A stretch of 64,000 nucleotides of DNA. Source: an uncultured Cellvibrio sp. GTDB lineage: Bacteria > Pseudomonadota > Gammaproteobacteria > Pseudomonadales > Cellvibrionaceae. Below, piece by piece: positions 8,651-17,151 of this stretch. The stretch is taken from the NCBI GenBank assembly GCA_946481095.1, contig CAMLML010000009.1, positions 10,769-74,768 on the forward strand, given 5' to 3'. Below the pieces are notes generated by a model. The model saw nothing but the letters and a program-made list of their open reading frames with translations. It did not search any database and was not told where the DNA came from. The stretch's first letter is position 1; each line of letters opens with the position of its first letter. The translations under genes were made by a program, and so were the position numbers.

Positions 8651-9482
8651 TTGTTTTCACCATTTTTTGTTTTAACCATTCTTTCGGTGAAACGCCGCAT
8701 TGCGATTTAAAAGCGCGCGAAAGAGAGGATTCACTACCATAACCGGCTTCTTCAGCAATTAATTTAAGTGGCTGACCTTTGATTAACCACTTTTGTACCA
8801 GTCCGATTCGCCAGCGTTGTAAATAATTTGCAGGGGTGTCGCCAACCGATTCGCGAAATTGATTTGAAAAAACACTGCGCGACATTCCCGCAATTTCAGC
8901 GAGACTTTCCACTGACCATTCTTTTTCTGGATTCTCGTGCATAGCGACTATGGCGCGACGTAGTTGTGTATGCGCCAAGCCAGCAAGTAATCCAATTGAC
9001 GTACTGCCAGCTTCCATCAGTTGCCGTAAGAGTTGTATTAACAAGACTTCAAACATGCGATTGAGCAATGCTTGCCGACCACAATTACTGGCCTCTGCTT
9101 CTGCAAATATTAATGTTAATACGGACACGCTATCCGGCAATTGTGCCAATGGTATGCAAACGACCTGCGGCAAGGCATTCGCGAGGGGATTTGCAGCAGC
9201 GCCCTCAAACAACACATGTGCACAAACAAAATCCGCACCGCGATCCGAATCGGTCACAAACCTGTGCGCAAAAGGTCGTGGATAAAAAAGCAGGGTTGGC
9301 TCGGAAAGGGAAAAAACTTTGACCCCGCCGTGCCAGACAGCTGCCTGCCCCTGCCGCAATAAATGCAGCTGCCCGTAGGGTTCTTTTCCATCGAGACTAT
9401 TGATCCCGCACAAAGGGCCAGTTTGAAATGTATGGGCACTGATACTGAAGTGTTCCAGAAGTGAAGCCAGGCGATCAACCAT
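8643..9482 (-). CDS. AraC-family transcriptional regulator (cupin sensor)
   Basis: 279 residues. The N-terminal half is a cupin-like ligand domain of the AraC_N/cupin_6 type (CGINSLDGKEPYGQLHLLRQ). The C-terminal part (about 175-275) has two helix-turn-helix units, WSVESLAEIAGMSRSVFSNQF and LKLIAEEAGYGSESSLSRAF, with the conserved PKEWL ending. It probably controls the coupled dioxygenase gene downstream and perhaps the divergent ohr gene. Paired GTATCAT half-sites lie in the shared promoter region at 9521-9537. The effector is unknown. Confidence 0.88.
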   Translation of the reverse strand: MVDRLASLLEHFSISAHTFQTGPLCGINSLDGKEPYGQLHLLRQGQAAVWHGGVKVFSLSEPTLLFYPRPFAHRFVTDSDRGADFVCAHVLFEGAAANPLANALPQVVCIPLAQLPDSVSVLTLIFAEAEASNCGRQALLNRMFEVLLIQLLRQLMEAGSTSIGLLAGLAHTQLRRAIVAMHENPEKEWSVESLAEIAGMSRSVFSNQFRESVGDTPANYLQRWRIGLVQKWLIKGQPLKLIAEEAGYGSESSLSRAFKSQCGVSPKEWLKQKMVKTIE

Positions 9483-9520
9483 AAAAAACCATACGAATTG
9501 TCAAAAATTTAGGATGAACT

Positions 9521-9537
9521 GTATCATTTCGTATCAT
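9521..9537. promoter_or_regulatory. candidate AraC-type operator (direct repeat)
   Basis: GTATCAT occurs at 9521-9527 and again at 9531-9537. The 10-bp phasing, one helical turn, is typical of AraC-family half-sites. The inverted form ATACGAA is at 9491-9497. The site lies between the divergent AraC and ohr genes. Confidence 0.4.
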
Positions 9538-9599
9538 GCATTTCCAGATAATGCTCCTCGTCAACAGACACAAATCAATCGTTAATCAGGAGCAGGATT

Positions 9600-10028
9600 A
9601 TGAAACCCGAACAAATTCTCTATACCGCGAAAGTCATTTCCACTGGTGGTCGTGAAGGCCTCTCTCTATCAGATGACAACGCATTATCGGTTCGTCTATC
9701 AACCCCCAAAGAACTGGGTGGCGCTGGCGGTTCAGGCACCAACCCGGAACAACTTTTCGCCGCTGGTTACTCCGCCTGCTTTTTAGGTGCACTGAAATAT
9801 GTCGCGAGTAAAAAACACATTGCCATTCCCTCAACTGCACAGGTCGGCGCTGACGTTGGAATAGGCCCCATACCGACAGGTTTTGCATTACGCGTAAAAC
9901 TCGAAATACGAATTCCAGGATTGGACTTAACCGAAATACAAAAATTGGTCGATGCAGCGCATCAAGTCTGCCCTTATTCAAACGCAACTCGTGGCAATGT
10001 TGATGTTGAATTAGTCGTCACTAATTAA
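9600..10028 (+). CDS. ohr: organic hydroperoxide resistance protein (OsmC/Ohr family)
   Basis: 142 residues, full length for Ohr. The two redox cysteines are at Cys60 (AAGYSACFLGALKYVA) and Cys124 (HQVCPYSNATRGN), and the conserved Glu50 is in NPEQLF. Ohr is a cytoplasmic thiol peroxidase that reduces organic and lipid hydroperoxides using lipoylated partner proteins. The start has the strong site AGGAG. No OhrR gene is adjacent. The divergent neighbour is an AraC regulator, so control may differ from the usual ohr-ohrR pair. Confidence 0.94.
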   Translation: MKPEQILYTAKVISTGGREGLSLSDDNALSVRLSTPKELGGAGGSGTNPEQLFAAGYSACFLGALKYVASKKHIAIPSTAQVGADVGIGPIPTGFALRVKLEIRIPGLDLTEIQKLVDAAHQVCPYSNATRGNVDVELVVTN

Positions 10029-10087
10029 TTTTTCTTCAATCATTTTTATTTTGAAATTTTTATTTAATTAACAAACAGGTTTTTGAT

Positions 10088-10990
10088 ATGAAAATATTTA
10101 ATCGAATCGCTTCAACACTTTTGTTAAGTTTTTTATTTCCAATAAACGCAAGTCAGGCAGAAACATTTACAACCCGTGATGGTGTAGAAATATATTACAA
10201 AGATTGGGGGCCAAAACAGGGAGAGGTTGTTACTTTTAGTCATGGCTGGCCGTTAAATTCCGATAGTTGGGAATCACAAATGCAATTTCTGGCAGATAAA
10301 GGCTATCGAGTGATTGCACATGATCGTCGCGGTCATGGCCGCTCCAGTCAGCCCTGGGATGGTAATGATATGGATCATTACGCCGATGATTTGGCAGATC
10401 TCATCAAAACATTGAATCTTAAGAATGTAACACTGGTTGGATTTTCAACGGGTGGCGGAGAAATTTCACGTTACATCGGGCGACACGGAACCAAACGAGT
10501 GAAAAAAGCGGTATTGGTGAGCGCCGTTCCGCCTATCATGCTGAAAACTGCCGATAATCCAAATGGAATTCCACTTGATGTATTCGATGGATTACGTAAA
10601 GCCTCGCAACAAAATCGTTCGCAATTGTATCTTGATATAGCATCAGGACCCTTTTTTGGTTTCAATCGATCCGGTGCAAAACCTTCTGCAGGATTGATTC
10701 AATCTTTTTGGCGGCAAGGCATGTTAGCCGGTGCAAAAAATACTTATGATTCTATAGCCGCTTTTTCCGCTACTGATTTCAGAGATGATTTGAAAAAATT
10801 TGATGTGCCAACATTAGTTATTCATGGTGATGACGATCAAATTGTACCTATCAACATATCAGGAAAAGCATCCGCTGCTTTAATTAAAAATGCAAAATTA
10901 AAAGTTTACAACGGCGCTCCACACGGCTTGGCCGACACGAACAAAGATCAATTGAATCAGGATTTATTGGAATTTTTGCAGGAAAAATAA
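10088..10990 (+). CDS. exported alpha/beta hydrolase (non-haem chloroperoxidase-like)
   Basis: 300 residues with a cleavable signal peptide ending near residue 24 (INASQA). The alpha/beta-hydrolase core shows the oxyanion region [11 protein letters not shown], the nucleophile elbow GFSTGGGE with Ser120, the acid in HGDDDQIVP (about 252) and the histidine in GAPHGL. The pattern matches the esterase/perhydrolase subfamily often named chloroperoxidase. Such enzymes are usually cytoplasmic, so the signal peptide is notable. It sits 59 bp after ohr and shares a terminator with the convergent decarboxylase gene. The natural substrate is unknown. Confidence 0.85.
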   Translation: MKIFNRIASTLLLSFLFPINASQAETFTTRDGVEIYYKDWGPKQGEVVTFSHGWPLNSDSWESQMQFLADKGYRVIAHDRRGHGRSSQPWDGNDMDHYADDLADLIKTLNLKNVTLVGFSTGGGEISRYIGRHGTKRVKKAVLVSAVPPIMLKTADNPNGIPLDVFDGLRKASQQNRSQLYLDIASGPFFGFNRSGAKPSAGLIQSFWRQGMLAGAKNTYDSIAAFSATDFRDDLKKFDVPTLVIHGDDDQIVPINISGKASAALIKNAKLKVYNGAPHGLADTNKDQLNQDLLEFLQEK

Positions 10991-11002
10991 ATCGCACCAA
11001 AT

Positions 11003-11032
11003 AAAAAGCCATCCTCTCGGATGGCTTTTTTG
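11003..11032. terminator. bidirectional intrinsic terminator
   Basis: GCCATCC (11008-11014), loop TCTC and GGATGGC (11019-11025), with a run of A to the left and T to the right. It serves both the hydrolase gene (+) and the decarboxylase gene (-), which converge here. Confidence 0.9.
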
Positions 11033-11036
11033 TTCT

Positions 11037-13289
11037 TTACTGCTTCACGCAATCCACAAAATAATCTTTTCTTCCATCGACTTCGCGTTTCACCAAACCG
11101 TGAACGTCGGTTTCGAAGCCGGGGAATTTTTCATTGAAGTCGCGGGCGAATTTCAAATAATCCACAATGGTTTTATTGAAGCGTTCGCCGGGGATTAACA
11201 GTGGAATCCCTGGTGGATAAGGCGTTAACAATATAGACGTGATGCGGCCTTCCAATTCGTTTAACGGCACGCGTTCGATTTCGCGGTGTGCCATTTTTGC
11301 AAAAGCGTCAGATGGTTTCATTGCAGGTTGCATATCGGATAAATACATTTCTGTAGTTAAACGTGCAACGTCGTATGCTTTGTAGAAATCGTGAATTTGT
11401 TGGCACAGATCGCGCAGACCTATACGCTCATAACGTGGGTTCGCTTGTGCGAATTCCGGCATGATGCGCCACATGGGTTGGTTTTTATCATAGTCGTCTT
11501 TGAATTGTTGCAATGCGGTCAACAAGGTATTCCAGCGGCCTTTGGTAATACCGATGGTGAACATAATGAAGAAAGAATAGAGCCCGCATTTTTCAATAAT
11601 CACACCATTTTCCGCGAGATATTTGGTGACGATTGAAGCAGGAATTCCAGTTTCAGCGAATTGGCCGTTAACCGACAAACCCGGATTGACGATTGTCGCT
11701 TTAATTGGATCCAGCATATTGAAATTCGGCGCGAGCTTACCAAAACCGTGCCAATTGTCATCGCTACGCAAAATCCAATCATCACGTGTGCCAACACCGT
11801 CCGCAGCAAATTCATCAGGCCCCCACACCTGGAACCACCAATCCTGTCCCCATTCTGCATCCACTTTTTTCATGGCGCGACGGAAATCAAGCGCTTCCAA
11901 AATGGATTCTTCAACCAATGCATGGCCACCGGGCGCTTCCATCATGGCAGCGGCAATATCACAGGAGGCAATAATCGAATATTGTGGTGATGTGGATGTG
12001 TGCATCAAATAGGCTTCGTTAAATGCATCCTGATCCAACTTAACTTTTTCAGATTCACGCACAAGAACTTGTGATGCTTGCGATAAACCGGCGAGCAGTT
12101 TGTGTGTGGATTGTGTTGAGAAAATCATCGACTCTTTTGCACGCGGACGATCCTTACCAATCGCGTGCATATCTTTATAAAATTCATGGAATGTGGCGTG
12201 CGGCAACCAGGCTTCATCGAAATGCAATGTATCGATTTTTCCATCCAGTAATTCTTTTAATTTTTCGACGTTATACACCACACCATCGTAAGTCGATTGG
12301 GTGATGGTTAAAATACGTGGCTTTTTATTTTTCGCTTCACGTGCAAACGGGTTGGCTTCAATTTTTCGCGCAATCGATTCAGGTGTAAATTCTGCCAGAG
12401 GAATAGGGCCAATAATGCCGAGATTATTTCGTGTTGGCATTAAAAAAACCGGAATCGCGCCGCACATAATAATCGAGTGCAAAATCGATTTATGGCAGTT
12501 GCGATCCACCACCACAATATCGCCCGGCGCAACAGTTGAGTGCCACACCATTTTGTTGGATGTGGAAGTTCCGTTGGTCACAAAGTAACAATGGTCTGCA
12601 TTAAAAATGCGCGCCGCATTGCGTTCGGATGCAGCGATTGGCCCGGTGTGATCAAGCAGCTGCCCCAATTCTTCCACCGCATTACACACGTCGGCACGCA
12701 ACATATTTTCACCAAAAAACTGATGAAACATTTGTCCAATCGGTGATTTCAAAAATGCCACACCACCTGAGTGACCGGGGCAGTGCCAGGAATAAGATCC
12801 ATCCTGCGCGTAATCCACCAACGCGCGGAAAAATGGCGGCGCCAATCCATCAAGATAGGATTTCGCTTCACGAATAATATGACGCGCCACAAATTCCGGC
12901 GTGTCTTCAAACATATGAATGAAGCCGTGCAGTTCACGCAAAATATCGTTGGGGATATGACGTGATGTGCGTGTCTCGCCATACAAATAAATCGGAATAT
13001 CCGCGTTTTTGTAGCGAATTTCTTCCACAAATGCGCGCAAGGATTTCAATGCATGATCAGTTTCTTCTTCCGACCCGGCGCCGAACTCTTCATCATCTAT
13101 CGACAAAATAAAAGCCGAGGCACGTGATTGCTGCTGCGCAAACTGGGACAAGTCACCATAACTGGTAACACCCAAAACCTCCCAATTTTCTCCTTGAATA
13201 GCATCGGCCAAAGCCCTGATGCCCAACCCAGAGGTATTTTCCGAACGGAAATCTTCGTCAATGATGACAATAGGAAAGCGAAATTTCAT
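11037..13289 (-). CDS. PLP-dependent Orn/Lys/Arg decarboxylase (fold type I, inducible-type length)
   Basis: About 750 residues, the size of the AdiA/LdcA/SpeF class. It has an N-terminal response-regulator-like wing domain (FPIVIIDEDFRSENTSG), the PLP core with HFDEAW and the Schiff-base lysine in FSTQSTHKLLAGLSQ (about Lys397), and a C-terminal domain with TPYPPGIPLLIPGE. It decarboxylates a basic amino acid to a polyamine or agmatine. Arginine, lysine and ornithine cannot be told apart reliably by eye. The start was placed at the ATG at 13289, which has GTGGAG upstream. An earlier in-frame ATG at 13325 adds 12 residues unlike the family. Confidence 0.9.
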   Translation of the reverse strand: MKFRFPIVIIDEDFRSENTSGLGIRALADAIQGENWEVLGVTSYGDLSQFAQQQSRASAFILSIDDEEFGAGSEEETDHALKSLRAFVEEIRYKNADIPIYLYGETRTSRHIPNDILRELHGFIHMFEDTPEFVARHIIREAKSYLDGLAPPFFRALVDYAQDGSYSWHCPGHSGGVAFLKSPIGQMFHQFFGENMLRADVCNAVEELGQLLDHTGPIAASERNAARIFNADHCYFVTNGTSTSNKMVWHSTVAPGDIVVVDRNCHKSILHSIIMCGAIPVFLMPTRNNLGIIGPIPLAEFTPESIARKIEANPFAREAKNKKPRILTITQSTYDGVVYNVEKLKELLDGKIDTLHFDEAWLPHATFHEFYKDMHAIGKDRPRAKESMIFSTQSTHKLLAGLSQASQVLVRESEKVKLDQDAFNEAYLMHTSTSPQYSIIASCDIAAAMMEAPGGHALVEESILEALDFRRAMKKVDAEWGQDWWFQVWGPDEFAADGVGTRDDWILRSDDNWHGFGKLAPNFNMLDPIKATIVNPGLSVNGQFAETGIPASIVTKYLAENGVIIEKCGLYSFFIMFTIGITKGRWNTLLTALQQFKDDYDKNQPMWRIMPEFAQANPRYERIGLRDLCQQIHDFYKAYDVARLTTEMYLSDMQPAMKPSDAFAKMAHREIERVPLNELEGRITSILLTPYPPGIPLLIPGERFNKTIVDYLKFARDFNEKFPGFETDVHGLVKREVDGRKDYFVDCVKQ

Positions 13290-13521
13290 GGAATCTCCAC
13301 AATATAAACAATAGGGGAATTTCACTTGCTGGCAGAACGCCTCTGGGTGTCGCTTGGGTGATGCTGACGTGCATCGGACGAGGCGCGATTGTAAAACAAT
13401 AAAAACTATAGATCACGAATTTGTTTCCCTCGACCCTGTGCTTTTTCCTGCAGGCCTTGTATATACTCGGCTGCAGCCAAATTACCCAATTCCACCTATG
13501 GGCTACACCGTGGTGATCATC

Positions 13522-13602
13522 GGGCAGGCACGGGGGCCTGCCCCTACAAAACCATAATTCAGATATTCGATTTAATCCGATGTAGGGCGGGTCAAGACCC
13601 GC
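13522..13602. repeat. two GC-rich inverted repeats of dispersed type
   Basis: GGGCAGGC (13522-13529) pairs with GCCTGCCC (13536-13543), and 40 bp on GCGGGTC (13587-13593) pairs with GACCCGC (13596-13602). Both have the look of GTAGGG...-flanked interspersed palindromes common in proteobacterial genomes. They fill most of the 343-bp gap 13290-13632 that separates the decarboxylase from the sigma/ClpX-finger cassette. Nothing else is recognisable in that gap. Confidence 0.6.
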
Positions 13603-13632
13603 GTGTGCGAAGTGATAATTACAGGAGTAATG

Positions 13633-13989
13633 ATGAGCGACGACGATAATAAAGATCCACAGAAGCAGGCAGAAGCCACCAGAGAGGTTCTAGCCAATTT
13701 AACTACTCGCGAAGCAGAAGCGCTTAGAAAAAGATTTGGAATTGATATTTCATCAGATCCAACATTACAAGAAATAGCTTTTCAATTTGACGTAACGCGA
13801 GAACGTATTGAACAAATAGAAGAAAAAGCCCTGAAGAAACTCGCTCGAAAAAAAGAGCTCGAAGCGTTACCCAAATGTTCCTTTTGCAAATTGCGTAGCG
13901 ATCAAGTTAATCGATTAATTGCAGCACCGGATTCTGATGTTTTTATTTGTGATGGGTGTGTGAAGGAGTGTTTGAAAGTTTTGGAGTGA
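13633..13989 (+). CDS. sigma-70 region 4 / ClpX-type C4 zinc-finger fusion protein
   Basis: 118 residues joining two domains not normally found together. Residues about 22-75 match region 4 of RpoD very closely (LTTREAEALRKRFGID, TLQEIAFQFDVTRERIEQIE, KALKKL), including the helix-turn-helix that reads the -35 box. Residues 80-118 match the N-terminal zinc-binding domain of ClpX, with Cys82-x2-Cys85 and Cys106-x2-Cys109 (KCSFC, VFICDGC). Regions 2 and 3 of a sigma factor and the ClpX ATPase are absent. It could bind promoters or RNA polymerase and link them to a partner or a protease adaptor; this is inference. The start at 13633 follows AGGAG by 5 nt, and a second ATG sits at 13630. The next gene begins 55 bp downstream. 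Confidence 0.85.
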   Translation: MSDDDNKDPQKQAEATREVLANLTTREAEALRKRFGIDISSDPTLQEIAFQFDVTRERIEQIEEKALKKLARKKELEALPKCSFCKLRSDQVNRLIAAPDSDVFICDGCVKECLKVLE

Positions 13990-14044
13990 CTCCGAAGTTA
14001 GAGATTTGTTGACCCTTAAAAAATATTTGAATAAGAGATGCCCC

Positions 14045-15190
14045 ATGTATGAAATTCAGCTCAAAGAACGATTTGCCGGTTATTGCGTCACATCAGCCAA
14101 GGCTGGAGAAGAAGTGCAAGTACAAGTATCTGGAATAACATCGACAGAGAACGGCGACATACACCTAAAATACCTTGAAGGCATACCGCAGACCGTACTA
14201 TCTATGGTCGCTCCAAATATGTTGCCCTGTGACATAAAAAGCATGGTAGTTGTTATTTCTAAGGATTTGAAAGCCAAGGTATACATTAATGAATTTGATA
14301 TTGAAGGTATTGCCCTAGTCAAAGCTAAAAAAGTTGAAGCAGGACAAGCAGTGACCAAAGATGATCTTTCAGGTTTTGAAAGGATTTCGCTTAAAGGTAT
14401 TGAATTCCCTGAAGACCATGCGTTTTTCTGTGTATTGTCATTTCAATGGGACAGAGTATACGTATTCGATTTTTCTCCATTAACTGGGATTGATGAAATT
14501 ATCGAATATGATGTAGAGGAAGTCTTAGGAAAGTATTTTTCTTACCTAACATTTAAGACTTTCCATAAAATATCAGATGTGGTTTTAGAGGCTTTACTAA
14601 AACAAAATTGGTTTCCATTTTATGCGTTGAGCATTTCAACTATTGAATCAATTATTAGTTACGCCAAATCAGGCTGGGAAATTGATGAGCTACTAGAAAA
14701 TATTGAAAAAGATACTTTGATGTATATTGAAGAGCGACAAGAAATATGGGATCAAGATCAAAAATTTTCTGCCTTTAATCAATTCTTAATGTTAGCTGTA
14801 GCGAGACATCGAGAAGGAGACTTTGTAAGTTCGGTATCTATTCTATACCCAAAGATTGAAGCTCTAATCAGGCATGACTTTGTCAAAGACAATCCAGGCA
14901 AGCAAGGACGAAAATCAGAATTACTTGTACAGCATGTGACACAAAAAACTCTAAAAAACATTGCTGCATTGACCACTTTTATACCAGAAAAATTCAAACG
15001 TTATTTGGCAGAGTGCTATTTCAAGGAATTTAGCCATGATAATTTTGACAATCAAATTAGTAGGCATTCTGTTGCACATGGAGCAAGCTCAATTGATAAA
15101 TACAACAAAAAAGCATCATTACTTGGCTTTTTAGTGTATTCCCAAATTGTCGAATATCTCAAACAATCAAACAGAGCGAGCATAAAATAA
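14045..15190 (+). CDS. uncharacterised protein with C-terminal HEPN-like Rx4H motif
   Basis: 381 residues, AT-rich, no signal peptide or membrane segment. I do not recognise the N-terminal two thirds. The C-terminal part (about 245-375) is helical and ends with ISRHSVAHGASS then YNKKASLLGFLVYSQIVEYL. The Arg340-x4-His345 spacing and the following hydrophobic helix resemble HEPN domains, many of which are RNases in defence or toxin systems. It follows the sigma/ClpX-finger gene by 55 bp on the same strand, so the two may form one unit. The ATG at 14045 is preferred; an in-frame TTG at 14006 would add 13 residues. Function is unassigned and the HEPN reading is a hypothesis. Confidence 0.7.
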   Translation: MYEIQLKERFAGYCVTSAKAGEEVQVQVSGITSTENGDIHLKYLEGIPQTVLSMVAPNMLPCDIKSMVVVISKDLKAKVYINEFDIEGIALVKAKKVEAGQAVTKDDLSGFERISLKGIEFPEDHAFFCVLSFQWDRVYVFDFSPLTGIDEIIEYDVEEVLGKYFSYLTFKTFHKISDVVLEALLKQNWFPFYALSISTIESIISYAKSGWEIDELLENIEKDTLMYIEERQEIWDQDQKFSAFNQFLMLAVARHREGDFVSSVSILYPKIEALIRHDFVKDNPGKQGRKSELLVQHVTQKTLKNIAALTTFIPEKFKRYLAECYFKEFSHDNFDNQISRHSVAHGASSIDKYNKKASLLGFLVYSQIVEYLKQSNRASIK

Positions 15191-15197
15191 AGGTACG

Positions 15198-15229
15198 AAA
15201 AATTTAGCCTAATAACAGACTAAATTTTT
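15198..15229. terminator. bidirectional terminator between the HEPN-like gene and fdxA
   Basis: AAAAATTTAG (15198-15207) and CTAAATTTTT (15220-15229) form a 10-bp stem with a 12-nt loop. The stem is AT-rich and supplies its own T run on either strand. The flanking genes converge here. Confidence 0.65.
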
Positions 15230-15232
15230 CCA

Positions 15233-15556
15233 CTACCTCTCCAAATACCCCAACTTCCCCAACACCCCATCCCATTGCTCATGATCCGGTAATGCTTCTT
15301 TCACTTCGGAAATTACCGGCCAAAACTTGGAAAGCTCTGCATTGAGTTCAATAAAATGTAATTGATCTACGGGAACTTTATCTTCCTCATAAATGGCGCT
15401 GACGGGACATTCTGGCACACAGAGATCGCAATCAACACAAAGTTCTGGATCAATCACCAAAAAGTTGGGCCCCTCTTTGAAAGCGTCTACAGGACAAACT
15501 TCCACACAAGTGGTGTGTTTACATTTGATGCAATTTTCCGTTACGACATAGGTCAT
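15233..15556 (-). CDS. fdxA: 7Fe-8S ferredoxin FdxA
   Basis: 107 residues, matching the Azotobacter ferredoxin I / Pseudomonas FdxA type. The N-terminal cluster ligands are [14 protein letters not shown], a long-spaced motif typical of a 3Fe-4S plus 4Fe-4S protein. The second set is [13 protein letters not shown] family-typical C-terminal tail ([14 protein letters not shown]) follows. It acts as a cytoplasmic low-potential electron carrier. It is monocistronic as far as can be seen. The divergent gap to the GGDEF gene (15557-15790) presumably carries both promoters. Confidence 0.95.
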   Translation of the reverse strand: MTYVVTENCIKCKHTTCVEVCPVDAFKEGPNFLVIDPELCVDCDLCVPECPVSAIYEEDKVPVDQLHFIELNAELSKFWPVISEVKEALPDHEQWDGVLGKLGYLER

Positions 15557-15790
15557 CAGATTTACTCCTGTATGCGGGAGTTCAATTTACCGAAAATAAA
15601 TTGAGGGCGTAAAGCGAGTTTTTTTCATAGCCAAAGTTAATTTTTTTATAAGCGCATTGATTTTCTCCATCCCTATATTGTGACCTTTGGCACATGAATT
15701 TGATAAACCCCGCCAAATATGCCCCAAAACTGGAAAAAGCCCTGATTTCCACCATACTTCGGGGACGCTTCTGTCTGCATATCCAAAAGA

Positions 15791-17113
15791 ATGAATGCCA
15801 AGCAATTTAACGAGTTACTCATCTACGCAATCCTGCTTACACTGGTCGCCATGGTGTTGCATCGCTATCTGCCGGATAAGCGGCTCCAGCTGACCGGGAA
15901 TTCGGACCTTTTTCCTTACCTTTGGAGTACCAATAATAAAAACCAACAACCTATAGGTTATTGGATAGATGAGCCAAAACTTATATGGGGTTGTAATATT
16001 GAGGAACCAATAAGCAGCGAATATAAAGCCTGTAGCGTTAACTTCACCATAAAATCAACAGAACATGGGATGGATTTTTCGGCCTACCAGCAAATGCTCA
16101 TCAATATTGATTACCGTGGTAACAACAACAGGATGAGAATTTTCTTGCGTAATTCCAACCCTCGTTACACACGCGCAGACGACACCAACTCAGCCAAGTT
16201 TCAGACAATCCGATTACATACCAAAGATCTGGATAAAACCGTATCAGTTAATCTCAACGAGTTTACGGTTGCAGACTGGTGGGTAAGCCAATATGACATC
16301 CCCCGTGAAGATTCACACCTGGATATTTCAAATATCACAGCAATTGGTTTTGATTTTGAAAATTTTGATTCCGCCGGTATTCACCAAATTTATATCAAGG
16401 AGGTTGTACTGGTTGGTGAACGGGTGTCGGCAGCTAATTGGTATTTAATGATTCTCTGTGCTTGGTTGATTGGCATCTTTTTTTATGCGCTGAATCAGTT
16501 GCGATTATTAAAACTTCAGACAGAAGAAGATAACCAACGCATCTATCAACTCGCACTACAAAATACCAAACTGGAACAGCAATCCAATGAGTTCCGGCGC
16601 CTTTCTACTGTTGACCCTTTAACACAATGTTTTAATCGCTTTGGCGTGCATCAAATTATCAGCAAACTTGAATCAACAGAATTTGATTCTTACTCACCGC
16701 GTTATTCATTGATCATGATTGATATCGATTATTTTAAACGTATCAACGACCGCCGCGGCCATGATACAGGAGACAGAGTGTTGCAAATGATCAGCGAGAT
16801 TGTGCAAACGCGCATTCGCAAAGCAGATTATCTGGGGCGTTGGGGCGGTGAAGAATTTATCGTGATATTGCCCAATACACGCAAAGAATTTTCACTGGCA
16901 TTGGCCGAAAAATTAAGATTGATTATTTACGATACGGTATTTGAACCAGACAATCCTTTAAGCGTGACAGCCAGTTTTGGTGTAGCGCAACAAGAACCCG
17001 GCGAAGATTTTGCGAGCGCATTCAAGCGGGTTGATATGGCCCTTTATTGTGCAAAAAATCAAGGCCGGAATTGTTGCGTAATGGCGAAAGATGAAAACGA
17101 AAATCCGCAATAA
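15791..17113 (+). CDS. membrane-bound diguanylate cyclase with periplasmic beta-sandwich sensor
   Basis: 440 residues. A membrane helix (about 8-27), a periplasmic domain (about 45-212), a second helix (about 213-237), a short coiled coil (about 238-268) and a GGDEF domain (270-435) follow in order. The active-site loop is RWGGEEF (Gly352-Phe356) and the inhibitory I-site RxxD is intact as Arg342-Asp345, so it should make cyclic-di-GMP with product inhibition. The periplasmic domain has the feel of a carbohydrate-binding jelly roll (IRLHTKDLDKTVSVNLNEF, DWWVSQY, ITAIGFDFENF, IYIKEVVLVGER). A similar domain is in the AraC-type protein at 19960-21090. The signal is unknown; a saccharide is plausible given the neighbouring esterases. 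Confidence 0.88.
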   Translation: MNAKQFNELLIYAILLTLVAMVLHRYLPDKRLQLTGNSDLFPYLWSTNNKNQQPIGYWIDEPKLIWGCNIEEPISSEYKACSVNFTIKSTEHGMDFSAYQQMLINIDYRGNNNRMRIFLRNSNPRYTRADDTNSAKFQTIRLHTKDLDKTVSVNLNEFTVADWWVSQYDIPREDSHLDISNITAIGFDFENFDSAGIHQIYIKEVVLVGERVSAANWYLMILCAWLIGIFFYALNQLRLLKLQTEEDNQRIYQLALQNTKLEQQSNEFRRLSTVDPLTQCFNRFGVHQIISKLESTEFDSYSPRYSLIMIDIDYFKRINDRRGHDTGDRVLQMISEIVQTRIRKADYLGRWGGEEFIVILPNTRKEFSLALAEKLRLIIYDTVFEPDNPLSVTASFGVAQQEPGEDFASAFKRVDMALYCAKNQGRNCCVMAKDENENPQ

Positions 17114-17141
17114 AACAGCCCACTATTTGGCGAGCTGTTTT
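17112..17141. terminator. bidirectional terminator
   Basis: AAAACAGC (17112-17119) and GCTGTTTT (17134-17141) form the stem around an inner loop. It overlaps the GGDEF stop codon and lies 10 bp from the end of the convergent esterase gene. Confidence 0.7.
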
Positions 17142-17151
17142 ATTGAATAGT

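Noticed and set aside
13354..13557. 67-codon plus-strand frame before the sigma/ClpX-finger gene
   Set aside because: Its end is made of the GGGCAGGC dispersed palindrome and it has no ribosome binding site. It is treated as intergenic.
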